Source of the DNA: M3007 sp964621185 | GTDB lineage: Bacteria; Bacteroidota; Bacteroidia; Chitinophagales; Saprospiraceae | Direction of reading: 5' to 3' | Assembly (NCBI GenBank): GCA_964621185.1 | Contig: CAZULM010000027.1 | Location: 1-64,000, forward strand | Length of the DNA stretch: 64,000 nucleotides | Shown here: one piece after another, positions 48,769 to 58,250 of the stretch | Layout: every line of letters starts with the position of its first letter | How positions within the stretch are numbered: position 1 is the stretch's first letter | The notes under the pieces: model-generated | Told to the model about the DNA's origin: nothing | The model's input: the letters and a program-made list of their open reading frames with translations, nothing else | The model's database searches: none | Made by a program: the position numbers and the translations under genes

Positions 48769-50865
48769 TCAGCTCGCGATCAACTGAATATCAAATGCCG
48801 CGGCATCGCCCGCCAGACTGTGCACCACAACTTCCTCCACGCAGCAGTTCATCTGGATTTTGTACGCCCCGCCAATGGCGCCGGCGGTTTTCAGTACCAG
48901 TTCGATGTTGCTGCAGGAGCATGGCTCTATGCTGCAAAAGGTGATCAGCTTGGAAGGCACCAGCATGGCGGCAGGTGTTTGGTCGGGCAGCAGTTCCACC
49001 GGGCTGCCATCAGCGTGGACGATGGTGAGCTCGGAAAGCGTGACGCCCTTGAAAGACACATTGTCGTAAGGGTTGCAGACGCTCAGCACGGCCACCTCGA
49101 AATCATCCGTCTCGATGGAATCGTTGGTGCTGTCGCCCCAGTGCAGGTAAAAGCAAGGTTTTACGCTCAACGAGCCACAGCCATGTCCCTCGCCCATAAA
49201 CACTTCAAAATCGGGACAGTCTTCCTGGCTCTTGACATGGTTGAATTTGCTGCTGGCAAGCAATTGCAAGGACTCCAGTGCCGATTTTTTCAAGCCTACA
49301 CAATCGCCTCCGCCGCCCTTATTGACGCTCAGGGCTGCCAGCAGGTCGATGCGGCCGTAGCCCATTTCCTGGTTGCGGGCGCCGTTGGGGAATCCCGGCT
49401 GGTCGGAGTAGGGAAGGCTGCCTACTTTGGCGGCCGTATTTTCGATAATATTCCGAATTTCTACGTTGCTCAAGGCACGGTTCTGGCTTTTGATCAAGCC
49501 CGCCAGTCCGGCCACGTGGGGCGTTGCAGAGGAAGTGCCGTTAAAATTAGGCATATAGTTGTCAGAAGAATAGCCATCCCAGCCCTGGATGTCGGTCGTG
49601 GGGCAAAGGACGCAGGGGGCTACTACCGACAGGCCTGTCAGCACACCGTTGTAGTATTCCTGGCCGTAATTGGCCCCCCACCAATATTCTCCGTCCGGGG
49701 AACTGGGTGATTTGCGGTTGTCGTCGAGCGAGGAGCCACCGACAGCGATCACCAGCGGGTGCCGCGCAGGGTAGCGGTTGGAATAATCGATGTTTTCGTT
49801 GCCCGAGGCGGCCACCAGCACCACGTTGTTGTCGAATGCATATTGAATTTCCGGGTCGATGATGTTGTAATCCCAGCCCCATCCATCATAAACCCCGAAG
49901 CTCATGCTGATCACATTGGCGCCAAAAGCTGTTGCGTAATTGATGCCCATGGCGCATTCAATGTCGGTCCAGTACAAAAAAGCCAGGGGCAAAATCCGGC
50001 AGTTGCCGGCCACACCGGCCACGCCTTCGTTGTTGTTGATGGTGGCGGCAGCGATGCCGGCGCAGGCAGTCCCGTGCGGGCCTGTGGGCGAGCCCGGGGG
50101 GAGCATGGTCCCCAGGTTGATGCCTTGGTCGGCGAACTGAAGGTCGGGGTGGCTGAGGTCGCAGCCTTCATCTAAGATACAGATAACCACGCTGCTGTCG
50201 CCCTGGGTGATGTCCCAGGCAGCCGGGGCGTTTATCTGCAGCATGTCCCATTGGTTGCCCCACATAGGGTCGTTGGGGTTGGTGGCAGTCAAGGGCTTGA
50301 ACATTGGCATTTTCTCGAAGTACATCTCCTGGCCGGCAGCCGTCATGGTCTTTTTTAGGTCGAAGGCGTTGCTCAACTTGCTGCCTTTCGGGATAGACAG
50401 GTAATGGAAAGAGCTGAGGTATTTGGAGCGGTTCTCGTCGAGGTCAAGGCCGTGTTCCTTGGCGATGGCCGCCACCTTTAAGCCTTGTTTTTTGGGTATC
50501 AGCACGACATTGGGGATGGGGCAGAAACAGCTCTCCTCGCCTTTGCTGTTGTAGCTCTCATAAACCGGCCCGATCCACTCGGCCTTGTCCTCCAGGCTTT
50601 TTTCGATTTCGGCAAATTGCGCATCGTCGATCGGCTTGCCGTCAGCAGTTTTGAGCCAGAAGCGGGTGCTGGAATGGTTCACTTTTTTCCAGAGAACTTT
50701 TTTGTCGGCGCTTTCTTCGGTAAAAATGCTCAACCGCAGGCTGTTGGCCAGGCTTTGCACTTCTTTCTCTTCCATTGGTTTTTTGAAGGAAACGACGATC
50801 ATCGTGGCCTCGAGCTTGCTTTCGACGCCTGGCGAAGCCGTCAGGGTCTTGGGGAATTTTTTCAT
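48769..50865 (-). CDS. S8 family serine protease without signal peptide
   Basis: A 698-residue subtilase with catalytic Asp232 (ILDEGCDLSHP), His264 (GPHGTACAG) and Ser445 (NGTSSATPH), plus the oxyanion Asn in AASGNEN. An N-terminal region of about 200 residues resembles a prodomain. The C-terminal ~170 residues are Cys-rich (CVGLKKSALESLQ, PCFYLHWGD, EPCSCSNIELVLK, MNCCVEEV) and form an unrecognised domain. No Sec signal or sorting domain is seen, so it may stay inside, be released differently, or start further upstream. A hairpin and promoter lie upstream. Confidence 0.88.
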   Translation of the reverse strand: MKKFPKTLTASPGVESKLEATMIVVSFKKPMEEKEVQSLANSLRLSIFTEESADKKVLWKKVNHSSTRFWLKTADGKPIDDAQFAEIEKSLEDKAEWIGPVYESYNSKGEESCFCPIPNVVLIPKKQGLKVAAIAKEHGLDLDENRSKYLSSFHYLSIPKGSKLSNAFDLKKTMTAAGQEMYFEKMPMFKPLTATNPNDPMWGNQWDMLQINAPAAWDITQGDSSVVICILDEGCDLSHPDLQFADQGINLGTMLPPGSPTGPHGTACAGIAAATINNNEGVAGVAGNCRILPLAFLYWTDIECAMGINYATAFGANVISMSFGVYDGWGWDYNIIDPEIQYAFDNNVVLVAASGNENIDYSNRYPARHPLVIAVGGSSLDDNRKSPSSPDGEYWWGANYGQEYYNGVLTGLSVVAPCVLCPTTDIQGWDGYSSDNYMPNFNGTSSATPHVAGLAGLIKSQNRALSNVEIRNIIENTAAKVGSLPYSDQPGFPNGARNQEMGYGRIDLLAALSVNKGGGGDCVGLKKSALESLQLLASSKFNHVKSQEDCPDFEVFMGEGHGCGSLSVKPCFYLHWGDSTNDSIETDDFEVAVLSVCNPYDNVSFKGVTLSELTIVHADGSPVELLPDQTPAAMLVPSKLITFCSIEPCSCSNIELVLKTAGAIGGAYKIQMNCCVEEVVVHSLAGDAAAFDIQLIAS

Positions 50866-50928
50866 TGCTTTTGAAATTTAAGGGTGGAGAATAGGTTTGG
50901 GGACGCGCGCGAAGGGGCAAAAAACACG

Positions 50929-50964
50929 AGTCCCTGCTACCGGCATACGCCGATAGCAGGGACT
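50929..50964. promoter_or_regulatory. Hairpin in the 5' UTR of the subtilase gene
   Basis: AGTCCCTGCTA (50929-50939) pairs with TAGCAGGGACT (50954-50964), inner CGGC-ATAC-GCCG. It lies between the -7 box (51012) and the ATG (50865) and could control translation or transcription. Confidence 0.6.
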
Positions 50965-51011
50965 GCAATTAGGTTTTGAGGTTTCACGGGCATCTGGTTT
51001 TTATGATGGCA

Positions 51012-51019
51012 CAAAGGTA
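51012..51019 (-). promoter_or_regulatory. -7 box for the subtilase gene
   Basis: TACCTTTG on the minus strand; a TTG lies 21 bases upstream. The 5' UTR would be about 140 bases. The remaining spacer to 51229 is AT-rich with no gene. Confidence 0.6.
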
Positions 51020-51229
51020 CGGGAGGAAAATGTTATGATGCAAGGGGGAAGCATAAATAATTAAAAAAAAATTTAAAATATTGAGCTTGGAAAGCCTATA
51101 GCGCAAGCGCTTGTTCACATTCTGCCGACTAAGGCCATTATTGCTCGAAAATCAATGACGCCATAGCTTGCGCATATGCCTCATTACTATCCTTTGAACA
51201 AATATTCATCACTTTAAAATACCAAACAA

Positions 51230-51589
51230 ATGAAATTTCACCTTATTGCCGGCCTCTTGTTCCTCGCTTTCAGCGTGCAGACATCCGCCCAAACCCAGTT
51301 GCTCCAGGCTTCCGGGAAACTGAACTTCCTCCGAGTGCACGAGGTTGGCTCCGGCTGGGGCCCCAGCTCCGACCAGTTGGATGCCGAAGTCATCATCAAA
51401 TTCTCCAACAACGCCGAAAAAGCCTACGGGTTCCAGTTGCGCGACGACAAGCACAAGTACGTCCGCCAGGGCATGCTCGACCTCCTGCGCGATGCTTTTC
51501 AGAACAACCATCAGGTAACCATCGATTATGAGATCAGTGCCGGGAAGAAGAACGGTAAAATTGTCAGGGTTTGGCTCACCAAAAGCTGA
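51230..51589 (+). CDS. Small secreted protein, stand-alone copy of a novel domain
   Basis: A 119-residue protein with a signal peptide (MKFHLIAGLLFLAFSVQTSA). The mature part (about 90 residues) contains LRVHEVGSGWGPSSDQLDAE, then YGFQLRDDKHKY, GMLDLLRDAFQNN and NGKIVRVWL. The same pattern forms the C-terminus of the next gene (about 50% identity by eye). Named family not recognised. Confidence 0.8.
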   Translation: MKFHLIAGLLFLAFSVQTSAQTQLLQASGKLNFLRVHEVGSGWGPSSDQLDAEVIIKFSNNAEKAYGFQLRDDKHKYVRQGMLDLLRDAFQNNHQVTIDYEISAGKKNGKIVRVWLTKS

Positions 51590-51633
51590 AATCGCCCATC
51601 ACAATCCGTTTTTACCTGTAAACCATTTTTGAA

Positions 51634-54339
51634 ATGAAACCCGCACATATTCTGTTATTCAGCGCATTATTGGCCCCAGTTTTCAGTTTTGGGCAAATCA
51701 CTATTGAAAATATAAACCCCACGTTCGACAACACCACGTTCGACCTTGGCCCCGCTGGCCACTCGGTTTCCGGCAAAGCGCTCTGCGTAGCCGCTTCCTC
51801 CGATGGCGACCATGTTTATTTGGGAGGCCATTCGGGCGTCTGGATGTCGTACGACGGCGGGCTCAACTGGCAGCACTCCGAACGCCCGCAGCCCGGCGCC
51901 GCGGGCTGTGATGCTGTTGCTGGCGGCCTGCCCGTGCCGAATGTCTATGACCTGCTCGTGTCGCCCAACAATAAAAATTTGGTGTTGGCGGCGACAGGAA
52001 GGGACATACACCAAACCAGCGAATGCGGCGTATATCGTTCCACGGACGGCGCCAAGACATGGGCTTTGGCACATAAATTCATCCGTAACGGACAAGTTGG
52101 TAACGTGGGCTGCCTTGCCGTGGCGCCCGATAATCCGGCAACCATTTTCGCCGCCGGACAGTTTGCCGTTGCGAAAAGCACCGATAACGGGCTCACCTGG
52201 AGCGAATCGGTGCCCCAGCCTGGAACAACGGTGAACTATGTAGCAAGCGGCCCGCAGCAAGGAGCTGTCAAGCGGGTATATGCTGTGGGCACCGGAGTAT
52301 GGTACTCCCAGGACGGCGGCACCACCTGGCAGCGCGACCCGACAACCCTCAGCCTCGGATTTCCCACCGATGCCGTGGGGCTTGCTTCCAGGGCCCTTGC
52401 CATCCATCCGAACAATCCACGCATTATCTATTTAGCATTGAACCAAGGCGACGACAATTTGCTCTCCGTTTGGCGGGGCGATTTCAGCAATTTCAACGCC
52501 ACAGGAAGCGCTGTTTGGGTGAAATTGCCCACCGTGAAAAAAGACTACGACGGCACCACAGCCAGCGGCGGTAATTATGTGATGGCGCACCAGGCGCCCA
52601 ACGGGCAGTTTTTTCTAATCGCCTCCGACCGGCGCACGGCGCATATTTCAATCGGCGAGCCGAGTACTCAGGACAGTTGGAAGCGGATAGACGGGGGCAA
52701 CGCGCACGTTGACCCGCACGGGATAGCCCTGACTCCCGATTTTCAATATTACAACACCAACCCTGCGCCCAACGCTTTTGGCCGAATGTTTATGGTGAAC
52801 GACGGGGGCGTGGTGCGCAGCACCGACGGCGGGAAAAACTGGGTCCGCGGAAAAGGGCTCGGCACCCTCGGCATCGTGAACGTGGCCATACTGCCCAAAC
52901 CGAACGGGAAGCCTGGTATCTGTATCGGAATGGGTGATAATTCAGGCTATTTTAGCGGCAATGGTGGAGATAGCTGGCGCACCCAGGATTACCGCGGGGG
53001 CGACAACGACTGTACTTTCTCCGACCCGCGGCAGCCATCCCGCCTCATCGTGTTCGCCCCCCGCAGTGGGCCGGGCATTTTTACGGGGAAATCCAATAAA
53101 AGAAGGGATGTTTACCTCTACGCCAAAAATGGGGGAATCCCCAATGGAGCTGTTGGCACGGGCGACAAAAAAGTAATCCTTGGTCCGCCCGCACTACCCG
53201 GCCAGGACTCGGCCACCTGGAACACCGTGAGCAATTTCTGCAACGCCGGCTACCGGCCACTCATTTTGACCCTTGCCTCAGAATCGCCGCGCCCCGACGG
53301 CGATTTTATCACCATTCGCCAAACGCCTGCCGCCGCCAAGCTGCTGCGCACCACGGCCATGAGCCAGATCAGCAGCCACCAGGATTGGGTCACCAACGCC
53401 ACAAGCGAAAACGAGGGCGCAAAGGTGTTCCAACAAGGCCCCAACTTGCCCGACATCCAGGTAAACGTGGTGCAAGCATCCGGCGGGCACAACAGCCCGG
53501 TGTATTATGTGAGCGATGGCTTCAACCAAAAGCGGCTTTGGAAATGGAGCGCCGGCATGGCCGCATGGTCGCCAATTGTACCAGTGGCTGCAGGCGCCGT
53601 AGGTCCCAGCAGCGCCCAGCGCTTCTTTGCAGATCCTTACCGGCCCAACCTGCTGTATGTGCTGGGCACCGACCATGTGTACCGCACCGACAACGGCGGC
53701 AGCACCTGGGCCATAGATACGGACTTGGAAAGGGCGCTTACTGACAACGGCAGCACGACTGTCAACGTATCGGCCGACCCCAGCCCGGGAGCCGCCCTGC
53801 TGCGCGATGTAATCTTCGACCCAGTGTTGCCCGAATACCGCTTTGCCGTTGGCCCTGTAGGCGTATTTTATACCAGCAACGGCATCAACTGGAAGCCATT
53901 GCTGCAATCCTGTGCCATGCCCCTGCGCCCAAACAACGCCTATTACGACCGGGAAACAAACCCCTGCATCCGGGCACTCTATGTGGCGACCAGCAACAAC
54001 GGACTGCTGAAAATCACCGGCTTGCCGCCAGACAGCCCTTACCCTTTCGGCAGCCTTTTATCGGCAGAAGGAAAAGTAAGCCTGCTGCGCGTCCATGAAC
54101 TGGGCACCAAATACGGCCCGCCTGGCGACCAGATCGACACGGAAGCGGTAATCCACCTCGACAGCGCCCCGGGCAAAGCCTTCGGTTTCAAGCTCCGCGA
54201 CGACAAAAACGGCCCGGAAAGCAAGGGAATGCTCGACCTCCTGCGCGACAGCTTTGCGCGGGGAAGCCGCGTGCGCATCGACTACACCCGCACGGGTTGC
54301 GACAACGGGACGATACTTCGGGTAATGGCAGTGGACTGA
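51634..54339 (+). CDS. Secreted sortilin/BNR-propeller protein with the novel C-terminal domain
   Basis: A 901-residue protein with a signal peptide (MKPAHILLFSALLAPVFSFG). The body carries BNR/VPS10-like blades (MSYDGGLNWQHS, STDGAKTWALAHKF, STDNGLTWSES, YSQDGGTTWQRD, TDNGGSTWAIDTD). The last ~90 residues match the preceding small protein: LLRVHELGTKYGPPGDQIDT, FGFKLRDDKN, GMLDLLRDSFARGS, NGTILRVMAVD. There is no T9SS sorting domain. The pair starts 45 bases apart and is likely one transcription unit. Confidence 0.85.
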   Translation: MKPAHILLFSALLAPVFSFGQITIENINPTFDNTTFDLGPAGHSVSGKALCVAASSDGDHVYLGGHSGVWMSYDGGLNWQHSERPQPGAAGCDAVAGGLPVPNVYDLLVSPNNKNLVLAATGRDIHQTSECGVYRSTDGAKTWALAHKFIRNGQVGNVGCLAVAPDNPATIFAAGQFAVAKSTDNGLTWSESVPQPGTTVNYVASGPQQGAVKRVYAVGTGVWYSQDGGTTWQRDPTTLSLGFPTDAVGLASRALAIHPNNPRIIYLALNQGDDNLLSVWRGDFSNFNATGSAVWVKLPTVKKDYDGTTASGGNYVMAHQAPNGQFFLIASDRRTAHISIGEPSTQDSWKRIDGGNAHVDPHGIALTPDFQYYNTNPAPNAFGRMFMVNDGGVVRSTDGGKNWVRGKGLGTLGIVNVAILPKPNGKPGICIGMGDNSGYFSGNGGDSWRTQDYRGGDNDCTFSDPRQPSRLIVFAPRSGPGIFTGKSNKRRDVYLYAKNGGIPNGAVGTGDKKVILGPPALPGQDSATWNTVSNFCNAGYRPLILTLASESPRPDGDFITIRQTPAAAKLLRTTAMSQISSHQDWVTNATSENEGAKVFQQGPNLPDIQVNVVQASGGHNSPVYYVSDGFNQKRLWKWSAGMAAWSPIVPVAAGAVGPSSAQRFFADPYRPNLLYVLGTDHVYRTDNGGSTWAIDTDLERALTDNGSTTVNVSADPSPGAALLRDVIFDPVLPEYRFAVGPVGVFYTSNGINWKPLLQSCAMPLRPNNAYYDRETNPCIRALYVATSNNGLLKITGLPPDSPYPFGSLLSAEGKVSLLRVHELGTKYGPPGDQIDTEAVIHLDSAPGKAFGFKLRDDKNGPESKGMLDLLRDSFARGSRVRIDYTRTGCDNGTILRVMAVD

Positions 54340-54436
54340 GCATTTGAAGGCAGGTTTGTTGGTAATTTCGCCAGGACTGTAAACGCCCCTGTATGATCTT
54401 GTTTACAGGATTGGAAACAGATGGCAATAAATGCCG

Positions 54437-54444
54437 TAAATTTG
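54437..54444 (+). promoter_or_regulatory. -7 box for the pyrimidine operon
   Basis: TAAATTTG fits TAnnTTTG, 18 bases before the cytosine deaminase ATG; a TTG at 54411 is a possible -33 part. Confidence 0.5.
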
Positions 54445-54462
54445 TAGCCAAACAGGCAAAAC

Positions 54463-54924
54463 ATGCAACCAACCCGCATCCACAACGACTACGAAGGCCT
54501 CCAGGCCGCCCTCGAAGAAGCCAAAATGGGCCTCACCGAGGGCGGCATCCCCATCGGCTCTGTGATCGTGCACGAAGGTATCGTCCTTGGCGCAGGCCAC
54601 AACCGCCGGGTGCAGAACGGCAGCGTGGTACTGCACGGCGAAATGGACGCCTTGGAGAACGCAGGTCGGCAAAGCGCCGATGTTTACCAGAAATGCACCT
54701 TGTACACCACCCTGTCGCCCTGCCCCATGTGCAGCGGCGCCATACTTTTATACGGCATTCCCAGGGTAGTTATTGGAGAAAATGATACTTTTATGGGCGA
54801 AGAAGCATTGTTGAAATCGCGCGGCGTGGAAGTCGTGATGCTCGACAACGAGGAATGCAAAGCATTGATGCGCGATTTTGTCAGAAAAAAGCCTGAGCTT
54901 TGGAATGAAGATATTGGAGTCTGA
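54463..54924 (+). CDS. Cytosine deaminase, FCY1 (yeast) type
   Basis: A 153-residue zinc deaminase with HGEMDALENAG (His/Glu), PCPMCSGAILLYG (two Cys), and a C-terminus VVIGENDTFMGEEALLKSRG followed by LDNEECKALMRDFV and WNEDIGV. The last part is very close to the fungal FCY1 cytosine deaminase pattern. It would convert cytosine to uracil. It is the first gene of the pyrimidine degradation group. Confidence 0.87.
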   Translation: MQPTRIHNDYEGLQAALEEAKMGLTEGGIPIGSVIVHEGIVLGAGHNRRVQNGSVVLHGEMDALENAGRQSADVYQKCTLYTTLSPCPMCSGAILLYGIPRVVIGENDTFMGEEALLKSRGVEVVMLDNEECKALMRDFVRKKPELWNEDIGV

Positions 54925-54925
54925 A

Positions 54926-54956
54926 TTTGATAATGGGATAATTTGATAATGGACAG
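54926..54956. repeat. TTATCAAATTAT dispersed motif (reverse)
   Basis: TTTGATAATGGGATAATTTG followed by ATAATGG between the deaminase and dehydrogenase genes. Confidence 0.5.
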
Positions 54957-55070
54957 TATCGGTGGGTAATTTGGCAATTGGCATTTTTCGCCCAGTGGCA
55001 ACCTAATGAAAGCCACAACCGGATGAACCGCCGCCTTTTTATTCCCGCTCACCAATTAATACCGTACGAC

Positions 55071-56540
55071 ATGCATATAGAAGCCGCTATTCCCGCAGAA
55101 GTGCAAAATTTCATCAACGGAAATTTCAAGCCTTCCAGCTCCGAGAAACTGGCCGTGATCAGCCCGATCAACGGGAAAACCATATCCAACGTGCCATTGT
55201 CTGGCTATTCCGACCTGGATGAAGCCGTGCAGGCCGCCAAAAAAGCCTACCCTGCCTGGTCGGCCCAAACCTTGAAAGAGCGGGTGCAGTACATTTTCCG
55301 CTACCGCAACCTGCTTATCCGCGACCGCGAAGCGCTGGCTGCCCTCATCCAGACCGAGAACGGCAAAACCCTGGACGAAGCGCGGGCCGAGGTGGACAAA
55401 AGCATCGAACTCTGCGAATTTGCCTGCTCCATGCCCCAGATCGTGAGCGACGAGGTGCAGGAAGTGAGCAAAGGTGTGGAGTGCCGCATCGTCCGCAAAC
55501 CTTTGGGGGTGGTGGCATCCATAGCACCCTTCAATTTTCCGCTCATGGTGCCAAACTGGACCATCCCCAACGCCCTGGTATTGGGCAACTGCATGGTGCT
55601 GAAGCCTTCCGAAATTGTCCCCCTGAGCGCCCAGCGCCTGGCGGCCCTGTTGCAGGAAGCCGGGCTGCCCGCCGGCGTTTTCAGCGTGGTAAACGGCGGC
55701 CGGGAAATGGTGGAAAGTATCTGCGACCACCCCGATATACAGGCAGTATCGTTTGTCGGCTCCACCAAAGTGGCCAAAATCGTGTACCGGCGGGCAACGG
55801 CAAGCCTCAAACGCTGTGTCGCCCTGGGCGGCGCCAAAAACCACCTGATCGTGATGCCCGACGCCCACATAGAAATGACCGCCTCCAACGTGGTCGCCTC
55901 CATGTCGGGATGCGCCGGGCAGCGCTGCATGGCCGCTGCAGTTATGATCGGTGTGGACAAAGTGCAGCACATCATCGACCGCATGTGCGAAGAGGCCCGG
56001 AAAATAGTGCCAGGCAAACAACTGGGCGCAGTGATCAGCCAGGAAGCCAAAACCCGCATTGAAGGCTATATCAGCGCTGCCGAAAAAGCCGGGGCAAAAG
56101 TATTGGTGGATGGCCGCAACAGCGCCGTGCCCGACCATGAGGGCGGCTTTTACGTCGGCCCTACCATCGTGGATTATGTAACGCCCGATATGCCCATCGC
56201 CCAGGAAGAGGTGTTCGGCCCTGTCATTTCCATCATCCGCGCCAAAGACTTAGACGAGGCCATCGGCATCGAAAATGCTTCGCCCTACGGCAATGCCGCC
56301 GCCGTATTCACCGAAAACGGCGGATTTGCCAAAGAAGTGATGGAACGCGCCAGCGCCGGCATGATCGGCGTCAACATCGGCGTGCCAGTGCCGCGCGAAC
56401 CATTCCCTTTCGGCGGCTGGAACGAATCGAAATTCGGGGTATGCGACATCACCGGAAAAAGCTCCATCGAATTCTGGACACAGAACAAAAAGACTTCGGT
56501 GAAATGGAACCCGGAGGCGAGGACGAATTGGATGAGTTGA
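55071..56540 (+). CDS. mmsA: Malonate/methylmalonate semialdehyde dehydrogenase (acylating)
   Basis: Start at 55071 (MHIEAAIPAEVQNFINGNFK) gives 489 residues; earlier ATGs add a non-family leader. It has FINGNFKPSSSEK, the KPLGVVASIAPFNFPLMVPN region, and the catalytic Cys in GCAGQRCMAAA, with NKKTSVKWNPEARTNWMS at the end typical of MMSDH. It converts (methyl)malonate semialdehyde to acetyl- or propionyl-CoA, the last step of beta-alanine breakdown. Confidence 0.93.
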   Translation: MHIEAAIPAEVQNFINGNFKPSSSEKLAVISPINGKTISNVPLSGYSDLDEAVQAAKKAYPAWSAQTLKERVQYIFRYRNLLIRDREALAALIQTENGKTLDEARAEVDKSIELCEFACSMPQIVSDEVQEVSKGVECRIVRKPLGVVASIAPFNFPLMVPNWTIPNALVLGNCMVLKPSEIVPLSAQRLAALLQEAGLPAGVFSVVNGGREMVESICDHPDIQAVSFVGSTKVAKIVYRRATASLKRCVALGGAKNHLIVMPDAHIEMTASNVVASMSGCAGQRCMAAAVMIGVDKVQHIIDRMCEEARKIVPGKQLGAVISQEAKTRIEGYISAAEKAGAKVLVDGRNSAVPDHEGGFYVGPTIVDYVTPDMPIAQEEVFGPVISIIRAKDLDEAIGIENASPYGNAAAVFTENGGFAKEVMERASAGMIGVNIGVPVPREPFPFGGWNESKFGVCDITGKSSIEFWTQNKKTSVKWNPEARTNWMS

Positions 56541-56915
56541 TTGGTGACTAGTGATTAGTGACTGGATGATTAGTGATTGGTGCACAGCATCTGTACTATC
56601 TATAAAATTGTTTTTCAGCACTTTTGGCAATTTTATTTGAGTTTTGCTGCTTTTTTGCTCAGCTTTTTTTGGAACAATTATCGATTAAAATCCCTGCCCC
56701 AAGGACAAATGAATCGAGCGAATGGGCTGCACACGTAAGGCCTCATACGACGGCTTTTCGCCATCTACCGAGTAAGGGATACAGAAACCAGTGCCAAAAG
56801 CGCTGAAATACAATTTTATAGATAGTACAGATGCTGTGCACCAATCACTAATCACCCAGTCACCAATCACTAATCACCCAGTCACCAATCACTAATCACC
56901 CAATCACCAATCAAC
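56536..56915. mobile_element. Inverted-repeat element A (non-autonomous, no gene)
   Basis: The left arm (about 56536-56628) and right arm (about 56793-56915) are near-perfect inverted copies: arrays of GATTAGTGATTGGT, then GTGCACAGCATCTGTACTAT and a stretch ending TTTCAGCRCTTTTGGC. The 160-base middle has no reading frame of note. It begins in the stop codon of mmsA and ends 10 bases before the aminotransferase ATG. Related to element B. Confidence 0.8.
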
Positions 56916-56925
56916 TAACACGAAA

Positions 56926-58245
56926 ATGGGCAATACAAGCGTCATCCAAACCAACCTCGACCATACCCTGTTCTCCTGGTCGAAACAATCGGGACTGAAC
57001 CCCATCCACATCGAGCGCGCGAAAGGGGTTTATCTCCATGCCAGCGATGGCAAGCGCTACATCGATTTTTCGTCGCAACTGATGAACGTCAACATCGGGC
57101 ATGGCAACCAGCGCATCACCGAGGCCGTGCGGCGACAAATGGAACAGGTGAGCTACGTGTATCCCGGCATGGTGACGGATGTGCGCGGGGCACTCGGCAA
57201 AAAGCTGGCAGACATCGCTCCCGGTAATTTGACCAAGACCTTCTTCACATTGGGCGGCTCGGAAGCAGTTGAAAATGCCATCAAACTGGCCAGGCTGTAC
57301 ACGGGCAGGCACAAAATCATCACCCAGTACCGCTCCTACCACGGTGGCACTTATGGCGCCATCACCGCCAGCGGCGACCCGCGGCGCTTTCCCATGGATG
57401 CCCAACAGATACCCAATGTGCTGCGGGTGGAAAACCCCTATTTCTACCGCTGCCCCTGGGGTACTTCTTCGCTGGAAGAATGTGGCGAGATGGCCTTGCG
57501 CAATTTGAAGCAAGTCATCGAATACGAAAACCCCGACAGCATTGCCGCTATTTTGTTCGAAGGCGAATCAGGCTCCTCCGGCTGCATCAAATACCCGCCG
57601 TTTTACCTCAAAAAAGTAAAGGAACTGGCGCAGTCCTACGGCATTTTGCTGATTTCAGACGAAGTAATGAGCGGTTTTGGCCGCACGGGCAAATGGTTCG
57701 GCATCGACCACCACGGGGTAGCGCCCGACCTGATGTGCGTGGCGAAAGGCATCACTTCCGGCTATATCCCCCTGGGCGCAGTTATCGTCTCCGAGCCCAT
57801 CGCCCGGCATTTCGACGACAAGGTAATGGCCATCGGGCTCACCTATTCGGCCCATGCGGTGGCCTGCGCTGCTGCCCTGGAAAACATCGCGGTGATGGAA
57901 GAGGAAAATATGATCGCCAACGCCGCCAAAATGGGCCGCTACATCGAGGAAAAAGTGGAAGCCATGAAGGAAAAATACCCATCCATCGGCGATTTCAGGA
58001 ACACAGGCTTGCTGGGCTGCATTGAACTGGTAAAAGACCGCAAAACCAAGGACCCCATTTGTCCCTGGAATGCAAAGCCCCAGGATATGGAAGTCAGCAA
58101 CAAAATCGCCGCCGCCATCCGCGCCAACGGCATGTTCACCTTCGTGCGCTGGAACTGGATTTTTATCGCCCCGCCGCTTTGTGTCACCAAAGACGAGGTG
58201 GATGAAGGGCTGGAGATCATCAGCAAGGCCCTTGAATTAATTTGA
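56926..58245 (+). CDS. Class III aminotransferase (beta-alanine/omega-amino acid type)
   Basis: A 439-residue PLP enzyme with FTLGGSEAVENAIKLARLYT, RSYHGGTYGAI, the cofactor Asp in LLISDEVMSGFGRTG and the PLP Lys in CVAKGITSGYIPLGA. In this operon it would transfer the amino group of beta-alanine to pyruvate or 2-oxoglutarate and give malonate semialdehyde. The acceptor is not shown by sequence. Confidence 0.9.
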   Translation: MGNTSVIQTNLDHTLFSWSKQSGLNPIHIERAKGVYLHASDGKRYIDFSSQLMNVNIGHGNQRITEAVRRQMEQVSYVYPGMVTDVRGALGKKLADIAPGNLTKTFFTLGGSEAVENAIKLARLYTGRHKIITQYRSYHGGTYGAITASGDPRRFPMDAQQIPNVLRVENPYFYRCPWGTSSLEECGEMALRNLKQVIEYENPDSIAAILFEGESGSSGCIKYPPFYLKKVKELAQSYGILLISDEVMSGFGRTGKWFGIDHHGVAPDLMCVAKGITSGYIPLGAVIVSEPIARHFDDKVMAIGLTYSAHAVACAAALENIAVMEEENMIANAAKMGRYIEEKVEAMKEKYPSIGDFRNTGLLGCIELVKDRKTKDPICPWNAKPQDMEVSNKIAAAIRANGMFTFVRWNWIFIAPPLCVTKDEVDEGLEIISKALELI

Positions 58246-58250
58246 TAATT

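Noticed and set aside
55056..56138. 360-residue minus-strand frame opposite mmsA
   Set aside because: His/Gly-rich shadow; mmsA has all catalytic motifs in the other strand.
56822..56915. CRISPR-like array of CACCAATCACTAAT words
   Set aside because: Short degenerate words without unique spacers; they form the arms of inverted-repeat element A.
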